Below are positions 46,583 to 57,995 of a stretch of DNA of 64,000 bases, piece by piece; the first letter of the stretch is position 1; every line of letters starts with the position of its first letter. The position numbers and the translations under genes were made by a program. This stretch comes from Lycocorax pyrrhopterus obiensis. Taxonomy: Eukaryota > Chordata > Aves > Passeriformes > Paradisaeidae. The notes below the pieces were generated by a model, which was not told where the DNA came from, did no database searches, and worked only from the letters and a program-made list of their open reading frames with translations. The stretch lies in the NCBI GenBank assembly GCA_014706295.1, contig JACSVZ010000050.1:1-64000 (forward strand). Direction: 5' to 3'.

Positions 46583-46962
46583 TCCAACTGAAAAAGTCTT
46601 CATGTTTTAGTAGACTGTATCCTAATCTCGAGATATCACAACCCCTATCATGCTGGCTGGGTTAAATGTGAACACATAAATTGTAAAAATTGGTACTGCA
46701 ATTCACACAAACAACACCCCTTTGTATGGGGTGTTAAATAACAAATTTATTCCCTGAGATTATAACTTTACCTTGTGGATGAGAATTACTAGTGCCTGTT
46801 GAGTGGGAGGTGCCTGAGGAACGGTGTGAAAATTAACAACCGATTTGCCCGGAAAAAAAGCAAAGGAGGTAACGAGGAAATAGAGGGCAAGACCGGATTG
46901 GCAACTATAACTCGCCACCAAGAAGATCATATACACCTGCTGTGGGTAGCAACCCCATAGGC
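46583..46962 (+). pseudogene. ERV-B pre-env cysteine-rich relic, copy 2
   Basis: Uninterrupted by the solo LTR, the stretch 46646-46735 encodes GWVKC, then Cys, N-W-Y-C and K-x-H-P, aligning with module 1 of ERV-A (55296-55391); the CxxC end is replaced by F-V-W-G. Downstream pieces match the EWEVPEE and GKTGLA parts of ERV-A. Stops abound. It shows that the extra region existed before the two families split. Confidence 0.65.
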
Positions 46963-48812
46963 ATGGGAGGTGGGGGTATAAGCCATACCGGACCTCTACT
47001 ACTCCTCCTCCTTGTTTTTTGTTTCTCATCTTTCAAGATACCGGCAAAATCATGTCATAAGTGCTACTGGAAACTTTACATGAGAAGAAACAGAGGTTCC
47101 TTTTTTATTACACACACCCACATTAACAGTCACTGTTATAACCCTTCCAAACTAGGTACCTGTACACAGAACGGGAAAAAATACTGGATTGCAGAAAACC
47201 TAGGAAAAAATGAATGTCCAAAAGGGGAAAGATGAGTTTGTTTCACATTTGCCTTTAAAGGTAGGGTCCAAGATTTGGTAAAAAAACAAGTAGCAAACGG
47301 AAAGGCTAAAGTAACACAGCAATCTAATTCTGTGTTAACCCCACGCCAAGATTTATATACAAAACTTAAACAGCAATTTGAAAAGGAAATCGATATCTCG
47401 AGATTTAGAAAAAATCTGTTTGTGGAACTGGGAGAAAGAATAAGTAAAGAATTAAACGTAACCAACTGTTGAGTCTGTGGAGGGGCCTTAATGTCAGAGG
47501 AATAGCCATGGAAAGGCAGTAGCTTAAGCCCGGTTGAACTCCTTAAATGGAACCGAACAAATATAAGAGGAGAAAGCCGATCGGAAGGGTGGATTCTAAG
47601 TTCAGCAGTAATAGGAGAAGAATGTCTCTGGCGCACTGAAAAGAATTTTCTTAGTGAAGTAAGAAATACTCCCTGCAAGAGGTATAAAGCTAGTAATGGA
47701 ACTTCTACATGGTGGATCCCGGAAAAACCAACTCTGTATTGGACCCAGAGAAAAACAGGAGGGAAAAATTGCAAGTACAATAATGAAACCAAACTTTTTC
47801 AATGCAATGACACAGACAAGAATCCTTATTTTGGGATCCCAGAAATATCAAAATTTTAGAAAAATACAAATGAACAAAAAAAAGATTATTGGAAAGCACC
47901 AGATGGCTTATTTTAAATATGTAAGAAAAGAGCATACCCAAAACTTCCCCCCGATGGAAAGGGAGTTGTACTCTGGGGATCATACAGCCAAGAGTTTTCC
48001 TTTTACCGGGATCAGATGGAGGTCAATTAAGAGTACCTGTTTACGAAGACTCAAAAAAGAATAAAAGGGAATTGATCGAAGGATATCAAAAGTGGGGAGA
48101 TGAAGAATGGCCCCCTGAACGCATACTGGAAACATATGAGCCAGCCACCCGGGCACAATATGGGAGTTGGGGATATCGAACCCCGATTTATATGCTGAAT
48201 CGCATTATAAGACTCCAAGCAGTTGTGGAGGTAATAACAAACAAGACTGCCCGAGCACTAGAATTGATATCAAGTCAACAAAGCCAAACCCGAGCCGCAG
48301 TGTATCAAAACAGGTTGGCTTTGGACTATTTATTACCTGAGGAAGGGAGCGTTTGTAGAAAATTTAATACATCAGATTGTCGTTTAAAAATAGATGACAA
48401 CAGGGATGCCATCCTAGATATAGCCAAAGATATCAAAAAAATAGCCCATGTACGGGTCCAAAAATGAGAATCAATGTTAAAAGCTAGCTGGTGGGATAAT
48501 GTATTGGGAATAGAATACTGGAAGAAGCTAAGATTCTTCCTTTTATGCGCTACAGCTAGTTTGACATTTCTTCCTTGCTTGATCCCCTGTTTTATTCGAC
48601 TAATCACCAGCGTAGTCCAAGGTATGCAAGTAGTCACAATGCCTGTGGACCCCAAATTAGCTACATCCGGAACGGCACAAAAAATAATGGTGTTAAAGAA
48701 ACAAAATAATATAGGAGATCCCTTTGAAGAAGCAAGATTGATTTGTGAAAAAAATGAGCAAATAATGAAAGTCAGAAAACAAGAATTATTGCTCAAGCCA
48801 AATGATTTGTAA
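46963..48812 (+). pseudogene. env: ERV-B env (SU-TM), copy 2
   Basis: As copy 1: ATG at 46963 with a poly-Leu signal segment, C-stop-V-C at 47467-47478, Trp-to-TAG at 47502, KKNKR cleavage site near 48054-48068, TM heptads, and Cys at 48354. The second Cys of the CC pair is Arg in this copy (CGT at 48381), so the disulfide partner is lost. Trp-to-TGA at 48465; anchor and cytoplasmic tail 48474-48812. A one-base difference at about 47945 (ATGGAAAGG context) moves the preceding frame compared with copy 1. Confidence 0.85.
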
Positions 48813-48815
48813 AAA

Positions 48816-49503
48816 TAGAAGAGGGGGAATTGTGATAAATAGATGCTATAATATTGGCTTTCTGCAAATGTTAAAATAAGTGATGTTAAAAGTAGCCTTT
48901 TAAACAGTAGTTTTGTCCCAAATAGATGCTATATGTAAAATAGCTTTATTACAAAACAGATGCTATATAAGGTAGTTTTGTTGTGAAGATGTGGTTTTTT
49001 AATACTTTTTCATTCAACCAAAAACTTAGAAATAGCTATGCTTATGAACTATTCGGGCTCCTGCTACCAACTATCAGCAACAGATAAGATATGCCCACAG
49101 CGATCTGCTGATTCCAGGAAGTACCAAGCCGAGCGAGCTGAGACGGGAGAACTGCATTCCATTTTGAACTGTTCCTGAAAAGGGTTTGAATACGTGACGC
49201 CAGAAGGCTTATCCCCACAGCGATCTGCTGATTCTGGGAACTACCGATGAACTGCATTCCATTTTGAACTGTTCCTGGAAAGGGTTTTAAATATGTATAA
49301 TGGTTTATGAATATGTATAATTGTTTATGAATATGTAATACTCGAAGTGTATGCAAAAGATGTCTCCAAGATAGCAGGTGTGCTCTTGGCTGAGTGCCAA
49401 AGCACCCAGCGCTGTGACATTTTGCTTTATTATTATCTTTGTCCCTTATTGTCCTTTATTAAACTTTTCAATCCTAACAGGAGAGTGAACCTCGTTTTTC
49501 ACA
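48816..49503 (+). mobile_element. ERV-B polypurine tract and complete 3' LTR, copy 2
   Basis: Polypurine tract GAAGAGGGGGAA up to 48830, LTR 48831-49503 (673 bp), ending TTTTTCACA, complementary to the TGTGA start. Contains the extra ~100-bp diverged direct repeat that the 5' LTR lacks. Confidence 0.9.
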
Positions 49504-49968
49504 CTTAGGAGTTAAAACACCTTGGTAGAAATCCTGAGACACAAATTCTTAGGAGTTAAACACCTTGGTAGAATCCTCAAACAGGAATTCTTAGGAGCTA
49601 AATGCCTTGGTAGGAGTTATAGGAGTTAAAACCCATAGGGGTGGGGACTCCTTGGTAAGAGAGTGATTTCCTGGACAGTCCACTGGGAAATCTGATTAAA
49701 ATTACCTAAACCAGACAGATTTTGGCTTTGTAGTGCAGATTTATTGGGGGTTCAGTTTTTGAAGTTCAGTTCTGTTTGTTTGGCTTGGTGGTATAGATTT
49801 ATTAGTGGTTTTATTATTGGTAGACCAGTGTTATTGGTAGTTCAATTCTGTCTGGTTTGGGTTCAGCTTGTAGAAAAGGTTTTGTAGTTCAGTCCTCTCA
49901 TCTGAGGGAGAGAAAACTGTTTAGGAAGGTGTATAAGAGAGAGAGTAACGGGTGGGAAGTTAAACAAC
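49504..49968 (+). other. ERV-A leader, downstream part (copy 2)
   Basis: Begins with CTTA of the target duplication and contains one more TTAGGAGTTAAACACCTTGG repeat than copy 1, which lost it in the 68-bp deletion. No gene. It runs to the gag ATG at 49969. Confidence 0.8.
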
Positions 49969-51512
49969 ATGGGACAAAAAGCAAGTAAGACAAATCTCGA
50001 GAAAAACAAAACGGTATTGAATGATACACCACCTGATAGCCCACTGGGGGTTATGAGAAAATACTGGGATGAATCTAGTATTACTAAAGGAAAAGATAAA
50101 GTTAAAATGATAAACTTCTGTATGATGGTATGGGCAGAAAGAAAAATTAGATCTGATAATCTACATTGACCAAAATATGGTTCGTGTGAGGGCTGGATGT
50201 GCCAAGCATTAAATGGATATGTCAACGGAAAGAAGCCTTATAATCTGGAAGAATGTGAATATGTGGCATGTTGGAGAGGATCAGAGGTAAAACCCACAAC
50301 AATTCTAAAAGTACAGGAGGCTAAAACAAAGCTGGGGAGAAGTAAATGGGATCCTTTAGAACATCTACCTCTGCCTTATAATCCTGCCACCGGGGAAGCT
50401 CCGTCACAACAGGGACCCCTGCCACAGGGAGAAGAAGCCGCACTTAGAGTAGAAAATCCCCATCCTTGCTGCCGAGTTACATGCTCAAGAATAATAGAAG
50501 AAAGGGGAGAGGAAAAATTATTTCCTTTAAGGGAAGTTCCTCTGGGGGGGGCACAGGGAGGGATTGGATTTGTAAATGTTCCCTTAAACTCTACAGAGGT
50601 AAGAAGTTTTAAAAAAGAGGTGAAAGCATTGTTAGAAGACCCGTTGGATTTGGCAGAACAGTTAGACCAATTTCTAGGGCCAAGCATAGACACATGGGGA
50701 GAGATGCAATCCATTATGAGTATATTATTCACCGCAGAAGAACGACAAATGATTAGAATAGCAGGAATGAGAATATGGGAAAGGGAAAACCAACAAGGAG
50801 TCCCTGCTGATCAGAAAGTGCCTCCTCAGAGTCCCCAGTGGGACCAGAATCAACCTCAAGGTAGACAAAACATGGTTGATTTTCAAAACCTAATCTTAAG
50901 AGGAATAAAAGAGGCAGCCCCAAGAGGACAAAATGCAGCTTGGGCATTCAATAGCTGACAAGGAAAGGATGAAACATCCACAGAATGGTTAGAAAGACTT
51001 AGAAAAACAATGCAGCAATTTTCTGGCATTGACCCCTCTGGCCCAGTGGGACAGGCGGTACTTAAAGTAAGTTTTGTTACTCATTCCTGGCCAGATATTC
51101 AAAAGAAGTTAGAAGAATTAGAAGATTGGCAAGACAAGGGTTTGGAGGAATTATTAAAGGAAACTCAGAAAGTGTATATGTCCAGAGGGACAAAGAAAAA
51201 GCAAAAGCCAAAGCGAGAATCACGATTGCCGCTATGAAGGAGGCAGAATCCACGAACAAAGGGGGGGGAACCCAGAAAGGAAAGGGGTCGGGGTAGTGCT
51301 CGGAAAAGCAGTCAGGTGTGGTGGCTAGTCGGACCGCTGGGGAAACAACAACAGAGAAATCAGAAAGATGCATGGGAAAGTTTAGCTGTCATTACTGTGG
51401 CGCTCCTGGCCACTTAAGGAGGAATTGCCCGAAGCGTGGGAAAGATGTGAAAGACTTGGAAGGCGAGATGGCACAGGGGCTTTTTTTTACTGGAGATGGA
51501 AAAGCAAACTGA
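49969..51512 (+). pseudogene. gag: ERV-A gag, copy 2
   Basis: Same as copy 1: ATG-GGA start at 49969, Trp-to-TGA at 50167, Arg-to-TGA at 50957, frameshift around 51240-51310, CCHC knuckle near 51389-51431, TGA at 51510. A few substitutions separate the copies (for example Thr versus Ile in RQM[TI]RIAG, near 50752). The shared stops predate the two copies. Confidence 0.9.
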
Positions 51513-52379
51513 GCCCTTGATAAAGTTAAAAATAGGACCCGGGAAGAAGAAATGGAATTTTTAGTAGATACCAGAGCTGATAGAACATGTACCTTAAAGG
51601 TTTCTGAGGGGTGTTGTATGAGTTAAAAAGATATTAGCGTGATAAGGGCAAAAGGGGAAGGGTTTAAGGCACCCTTAATCTAAAATGTACGTGTAGAATG
51701 CCCTAATCATTTCGCAACTGGAGACTTATTGTTAGTCCCGGGTGCCGGACAAAATTTATTGGGGCTAGATTTGCAATTGTTATTAGGTATAGGGGTACTC
51801 CCGGAAGAAGGACAAATGAGAGCAAAGATTTTAACTTTAACTAATGAAGACAAGAATAAAATTGAACCTGAAGTGTGGGCATCCAAAAATAATCAAGGAA
51901 AGATACACATGAAGCTAATTGAAATAATTATAGAAAATCCATCTCACCCCATAAGGGTCAGGCAATATGCAATATCTAAGGAAGGAAGGATGGGGTTAAA
52001 ACCGGTGATAGACAAATTGCTGCAAGAAGGAACTTTAGAAGCCTGCACGTCACCTCACAATGCCCCGATATTACCGGTAAAAAAGGCTGATGGGACATAC
52101 AGGCTAGTCCAAGATCTGAGAGAAATTAACAAAAGAACACATACACGGTTTCCCGTCATGTCCAACCCTTACACACTTCTGAACCATATCCCTCCCTGTC
52201 ACACGTGGTACAGTGTGATAGATTTAAAGGATGCATTTTGGGCTTCCCCATTAGCAGAAAATAGGAGGGACTTCTTTGCATTTGAATGGCAAGATCCTGC
52301 GACAAGAAGAAAGCAACAATTACCTAGACCTGGACTAGATTGCCCTAGGGATTTACAGAATCTCTGAATCTGTTCGGAT
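51513..52379 (+). pseudogene. pol: ERV-A protease and RT palm, copy 2
   Basis: D-T-R in place of D-T-G at 51567-51575, stops near 51623 and 51680, then an open stretch 51729-52367 with DLREIN and VIDLKDAFW. A frameshift near 52319 precedes the LPQGF-equivalent. Differs from copy 1 by Lys-Leu-Leu-Gln-Glu versus -Asp and one Met/Thr change. Confidence 0.85.
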
Positions 52380-53855
52380 AGGCTTTAGAGGCTCTTCTTA
52401 TGTCTTTTGAACGAAGTGAAGAGATACTCATCTTACAATATGTAGACAATTTATTAATATCAGGGTCAGACGAGGAAACAGTTCAGAACACCACTATTAA
52501 TCTGTTAAATTTTCTTGGGAAAAAACGGCTACGGGTTTCAAAGAAAAAGCTACAGTTTGTAGAACAAGAAGTAAAATATTTAGGACATTGGCTAAGCCGG
52601 GGAAGTAAAAAGTTAGATCCTGAAAGGGCGCAAGGTATATTATCCCTCTCCCCACCACAAACCAAAAAGGAAGTTAGGAGGCTATTAGGATTACTGGGGT
52701 ACTGTAGGCAGTGGATTGATTAATATAGCAAAGCAGTAGAATTTTTGTATGAAAAGCTGATCAGCTAAGATAACATCTGTTGGACACAGGAAGATGACCA
52801 GAAGCTAGAAATAGTAAAAGGGAAACTTATAGAATCTCCAGTCTTAAGTTTACCGGATGTAACCAGACCCTTTCAGTTGTTTGCTGATTCAAATGAAGGG
52901 GTAGCCTGTGGAGTACTCACACAAGAATAGGGGGGGTCCAAGAAGCCTGTAGCGTTTCTCTCTAAATTATTAGATCCTGTGGCCAGAGGGTGGCCAGTTT
53001 GTGTACAAGCTATATCAGCTATAACACTGTTAGTAGAAGAAGCTCAGAAGCTCACGATTAGCGGAACCCTAGCAGTACATGCTCCACATCCCATACGATC
53101 AGTATTAAACCAAAAAGCTGAGAAGTGGCTCACAGATTCAAGGATGCTAAAGTATGAAACTATGCTCCTGGAAACTCCAAATTTAACCATCTCCACCAGT
53201 AGCCATGTGAATCCCGCCCAGTTTTTGTATGAGAAACCAGAGGGGAATGTTACTCATGATTGCTTAGAACTAATAGATTATCAAACTAAAATATGGGAAG
53301 ACCTAATGGAATGTGATCTACCAGATGGGGAAAACTTATTTATTGATGGGTCTTCCCAGTGCCAGCAAGAGCAGCGAATGTCTGGGTATGCAGTGGTAGA
53401 TGGGAGGACTACGGGACTTAAAGAAAAGGGAAAATTGCCTAGTCACTGGTCAGCCCAGTCTCGTGAACTGTACGCCCTTAATAGAGCCTTGAAGTTATTA
53501 GAAGGAAAAGTGGTGACAATCTTTGCGGATTCAAAATATGCGTATGGAGTAGTACACACTTTCGGGAAAATCTGGGAAGAAAGAGGGTTATTCAAGTGGA
53601 AAGGGGCTGATTCATGAAAGACTTATTTTTGAAATCTTAGAAGCATTAAGATTGCCTAAAGAAATAGCTGTGGTACATATTAAAGGACACCAGAAGGGGA
53701 GGACCCTAGAAATAAGAGGGAATAATTTAGCAGATCAAGAGGCTAGGGATGCAGCAGAAAATGGAAGTGAAAAGGTTATGTTAATCCTAGCTCCAAGCAA
53801 AGAAGAATTAGAAATCCCAATATTTAGCAAAGCAGAGGAAAAGGAACTTCGTTAA
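52380..53855 (+). pseudogene. pol: ERV-A RT connection and RNase H, copy 2
   Basis: YVDN at 52439-52450 in place of YVDD. Stops at about 52721, 52766 and 52927. RNase H frame open at 52979-53617 with all three acidic residues (FIDGSS, SRELYAL, ADSKYA), then a shift to the GHQKG-containing end at 53652-53855. Confidence 0.85.
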
Positions 53856-54996
53856 GACAGGGGGGAAGCAAGACTAGTCTGGGAAATGGAAACTCCCTGA
53901 CAGGAGACATTTACTTAATAAGCCCCCAGCCAGAAAAATATTAGAAGATATGCATCCAAAAACTCATTGGGGAACTCAAGCCTTACGTGATCATTTTTTG
54001 AGGAATTATGGATGCATTGGGATTTTTGGATTAGCCAAACAAGTGACTAAAAATCGTATAACATGTCAGAGGAAAAATAAAAAAAGTATGAGAAAACCCA
54101 CACTGGGAAGGCACGAGTTAGCCCTGCGACCATTTCAAAGCATCCAAGTAGACTTTACTGAACTTCCCCAAGTACAGAAATGGAAATTCTTATTAGTAAT
54201 AATAGACCATTTAATTCACTGGGTAGAAGCTATCCCAGCTGTTAAGGCTACAGCCAGCATAGTATGCAAAACTCTCCTGGAACAAATTATTCCCAGGTAT
54301 GGAATGGTTAACAAAATAGACTCAGATAGAGGAACACATTTTACATCAAAGGTGTTAGGGCAAACTACACAGGCCCTGGGAATAGATTGGGACTTACATA
54401 CCCCACAGCACCCGCAAAGCTCGGGTAGGGTAGAACGAATGAATCAAACTCTAAAAAACACCTTAACCAAACTAATGATTGAAACACAGATGTCCTGGAT
54501 AAGGTGTTCAGCTTTAGCCCTATTAAGGGTCAGGACACAACCCCCATCAGACCTGGGAGTGTCCCCCTACGAAATGATGTTTGGGCTGACCTTTCTGACC
54601 ACTCAACATAAAACCGCTACTTATGAAGAAGGGGAGGCAAGTGTTAAGAAATATATCACCACAATTGCCCAAACACCGGAAAACTTGCGAGCGAGAGGAA
54701 TGATTCCTCAAACCGCACCCTTAGACTTTAAAATCCATAATATTCACCTGAGGGAACGGGTCATGGTTAAAACGTGGAAGGAGCAGACTCTGACTCCACA
54801 ATGGGAAGGTCCGTTCCAGGTGTCGGTGACAACCGAGGCAGCGATCCAAACCAAGGAGTGAGGGTGGATCCGCGCCAACGGACTCAAAGGATCCGTGGAA
54901 GAACCTAAGGAGTGGACCATAATATCTATGCCGGGTGATACAAAACTAACTCTTAAGTGCGGACAGGGGGGTAATGAACTGGGAAAACATGAATGA
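53856..54996 (+). pseudogene. pol: ERV-A integrase, copy 2
   Basis: An ATG at 53950 opens 303 codons across the zinc domain and the catalytic core, with Asp, Asp and Glu (GRVERMNQ) all present, so this is the best-preserved enzyme of the outer element. The zinc domain's first Cys is Arg. A stop at 54859 (TGA, AGA in ERV-B) removes the C-terminal tail, whose remains run to TGA at 54994-54996. Overlaps the ATG of the next region by about 20 bp. Confidence 0.9.
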
Positions 54997-56041
54997 TTCA
55001 CAGAGAAATTTAAGGGTTGTAAATGATGAAGAAATAAAACCAAATCTGTATCAGTGGTTCCAGATACCATCAGGACAAGTCCTAAGACCCCTGCGTTATC
55101 CCCCTTGGGGAGGAACAATTCCACCCCAAACCGGAGGATCAGGACTGTATCAGACAGAGGGTCCTAATGTGTTTGCATTAGCTTGTGATTTGTGTAAAGA
55201 AAAAAATCACATTATATCCTGACCTCAAAGCATTATTACAACCCCCACCAGTGCTATTCCACATACCTTGCTTAATTCATCCTAATAGTAGGCACTGTGG
55301 TTGGGTCGAATGTAAGCGTGAACGCTGTGAGCAAAATTGGCATTGTATTCCCTATAAGCGGCAACCTCGATGTCCACGGTGCCGTAGATACAACCGTCCG
55401 AATGCATTCTGTGACCTTCGACACCTAGCAGAGGTTGTAACCCTAATTTGTGGGCGGAAACTAGCACTCCCTGCTGAGTGTGAAATACGTAAAAAAGAGT
55501 GGGAAATCATAAAAGCCCGGGTAAAAGAACATCGGCCTGACCCTGACGGTAAGACACTTAGAGCTATTCAAATTATACAGCATAAGAATAATGCAAACTC
55601 TCAAAGGACCGAAAGAAATCATTACCAACCAAAAGACTCAAGGTATGCGGCTTTCTTGTCTAAAACATCCCCACTTAAATCATCAAGCATGAGTATTGTG
55701 CAAATGTATTAAATGCTCAAATAAGTGGTATTGCTCTTCAACGAAGAGGCATCCCCACTGTCTGAACTGCCGAAATTATAAAGAACAAAAAGGTCAGGAA
55801 AATGCTGTGGTAGAACGAATTTTGTGGGGGTGGGAGTTACTCGTACCTGAAATTTGGGAAATTCCCGAAGAAAAGCAGGAACGAGAACTACGCTTACGTG
55901 CAGTACGGTTTGCGTGGAAGTGGAACAAGCGGTGTAAAGAGGGCAAGACCAGGTTGGCCTCTGCACCTGCCTTAGGTATAGTCCAACCACGAGCAGCAGC
56001 CTCGGAGGGCGTCAGACAAGGGGGTGTATGCCATACCGGAC
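54974..56041 (+). pseudogene. ERV-A cysteine-rich accessory region between pol and env (function unknown)
   Basis: An ATG at 54974 overlaps the pol end in another frame and opens a region of about 350 codons, now in three frames (54974-55222, 55185-55712, 55696 onward), before the Env signal segment. It encodes a CDLC pair near 55184-55195, then two tandem modules: 55296-55391 and 55699-55779. Both share C-x3-W-[HY]-C-x3-K-R-x-P-x-C-x2-C followed by R-x-Y, aligned without gaps. A basic, Arg/Lys/Trp-rich stretch follows at about 55881-55950. The Cys spacing suggests zinc binding. The last part (from 55696) is in one frame with the hydrophobic signal and SU start, so it may be a long Env leader (compare Rem-type or foamy-virus leader peptides) or a separate accessory protein. 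Typical gammaretroviruses have nothing here. I do not recognise the family. Confidence 0.6.
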
Positions 56042-57995
56042 CTCTGATTACAACCGTGGCGATCATAATTATCGCATGCATTCTTGCATGGTTAACCCCA
56101 AGCAATGCAAATCCAGCAAATCCCTGCGCCAAGTGTAACTCCCTTATACGATGGGGCAGTCCTGCTTCTTATCTAACCTGGCACACAACAGTAAATAACG
56201 AACATTATTACAAAGCATCCCTAGAGACTCGTAATTATGGGAAACACTCACCATAGGTAGCCAAGTTAAAATCCTCAGGGGGACGCCGGGTTGGACCACA
56301 GTGTCCAAAGGGACAGTATGTTTGTTTTGTCAATGCAGGAATGTGGGGCATTTCAGATGGTGGGGGTGCACAAGACCAAATTAAAAACGAACTAATAAAG
56401 CAGCGAGTGCAGACTCTCAAAAGCTCCTCAAAACAGACTCAGTCACCCCCAACGCTCTCAGACTCCCTCTATAAGAAAGTTAAAGAGCAGCTAGAAGAAA
56501 CACTACCTCTCCCGCCGGTAGGCGAAAATCTGTTTGTAGATTTAATGGAACGAATAGCGCAAGCGCTAAATGTCAGCGACTGTTAGATATGCAGAGGTGG
56601 ATTAACAACAGAGCTATGGCCCTGGAAGGGAATTAGCCTAAGCGTCCCTGAAATTCTTCTGCGGAATAAAACCAAAATATCTAGAGAACACCGTCCTAAA
56701 GGATGGATGCTAAATTCAGGAGTAATGGGTGAAGAATGCATCGGGAAGGAAGGTCAAGCAATGTATAAAACCTGGGTAGGAGTAACCCCGTGAAAGAACT
56801 CTCTTCACAAATGCGACCCACCGTTGGTGGTCACCAAAAACCCCTAATGGCTATTGGAAACCGAATAAACAAGCAAATGAAACATGTAGCACGTGGAAAA
56901 ACATTACCTTATTCTGGTGTAACAGCAGCAATGATGACTTCATCGGTCCCTTTGCAGGCATTGCAGAGTTACGTAATTACTGGAGCCACAGTAGCAGTGT
57001 TAATACGCCGTGGGATGCCCCCGATGGGCTCTTTTGGGTTTGTGGGAGAAAAGTTCACACTAAACTTCCCAAAGATTGGAGAGGAGTTTGTACAATTGGA
57101 ACCATTCAGCCAGGATTTTTTTCTACTGCCACAGGCAGTAGGGAAAAATTTAGGCATTCCAGTTTATGAAGATTTCCAAAGACAAAAGCGAAGCTCAATA
57201 GAAAGTGTCCAAAAATGGAGTGGTAATATAGGAGGCACTCAAAAGCGGAAAAATTATGAGCGGCCACCTGAAAGAATAATAGAATATTATGGCCCAGCCA
57301 CCTGGGCTCAAGATGAATCATGGGGACACAGAACCCCCATTTATATGCTGAATAGGATAATAAAACTCCAAGCAGTGGTGGACATTATTAGCAACAAAAC
57401 GGTCTCAGCTTTAGAATTAATTACTGAACAGTTATCCCAAACCAATGCAATGACTTATCAAAACCGTTTAGCCCTTGAGTATTTGTTAGCAGAGGAAGGA
57501 GGCGGGGTATGTGGAAAATTTAATTCCTCCGATTGTTGCCTGCAAATAAGTGATAACGGTCAAGCTATACTCGATATTGCCACAGACATATGAAAGATCG
57601 CTCATGTATCAGTTCAAAAATGGGAAACAATACTAGAAGCTAGTTGGCAGGATAAATTATTAGGAACCACATGGCAGAAGAAACTATTTTTTCTCCTTTT
57701 GTGTGCAGCTGCTGGGTTGGTATTCCTTCCTTGTTTAATTCCCTGCTTCATCCAGCTAATCACAAGTGTCATCCAAGGTATGCAGGTAATCACCATGCCT
57801 ATGGACTCGGAACAAGCTACTTCTGGAACAGCACAAAGGATAATGATACTGAAGAAACAAACCAGCACTGGAGACCCCCTTGAAGAAGCCAGGTTAATCT
57901 GTAGAAATTTCGAACATAACAGTGAAGTTCAATTAAAGATTGTAGCTCAAGCCAACATAATTGACAAAAAGAAAAGGGGGGATTGTGATAAATGA
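56042..57995 (+). pseudogene. env: ERV-A env (SU-TM), copy 2
   Basis: A hydrophobic segment rich in Ile (56057-56095) serves as signal or anchor; SU follows in several frames. C-stop-I-C at 56581-56592 is a CWxC-like motif whose Trp became TAG. An R-Q-K-R furin site lies at 57180-57191. TM lies in the frame 56790-57593: heptad region, QNRLALEYLL, then Cys at 57510 and CC at 57534-57539, seven residues between. TGA at 57591 stops before the membrane anchor (57699-57760) and tail, which ends at 57995. Right after the furin site the sequence is polar, so no classic fusion peptide is visible. Confidence 0.85.
57966..57983 (+). other. ERV-A polypurine tract
   Basis: AAAAAGAAAAGGGGGGA directly before the 3' LTR; it overlaps the last env codons. 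Confidence 0.8.

Larger units (their letters stand above)
39726..49503 (+). mobile_element. Inner provirus ERV-B, copy 2
   Basis: Full provirus with complete 3' LTR. CTTA precedes the 5' LTR (39722-39725) and follows the 3' LTR (49504-49507), a 4-bp target duplication as expected for gammaretrovirus-like integrase. It lacks the solo LTR seen in copy 1. Confidence 0.92.
35673..56539. repeat. ~20.9-kb segment, copy 2 (of 13776-35572)
   Basis: Second copy of the segment. It begins right after the Ns and remains collinear to 56539, where copy 1 ends in the gap. Copy 2 then continues to the 3' end of the outer provirus, which copy 1 lacks. Its first few hundred bases also carry private one-base indels. 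Except near that edge, this copy is the better one for reading the provirus genes. Confidence 0.95.
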
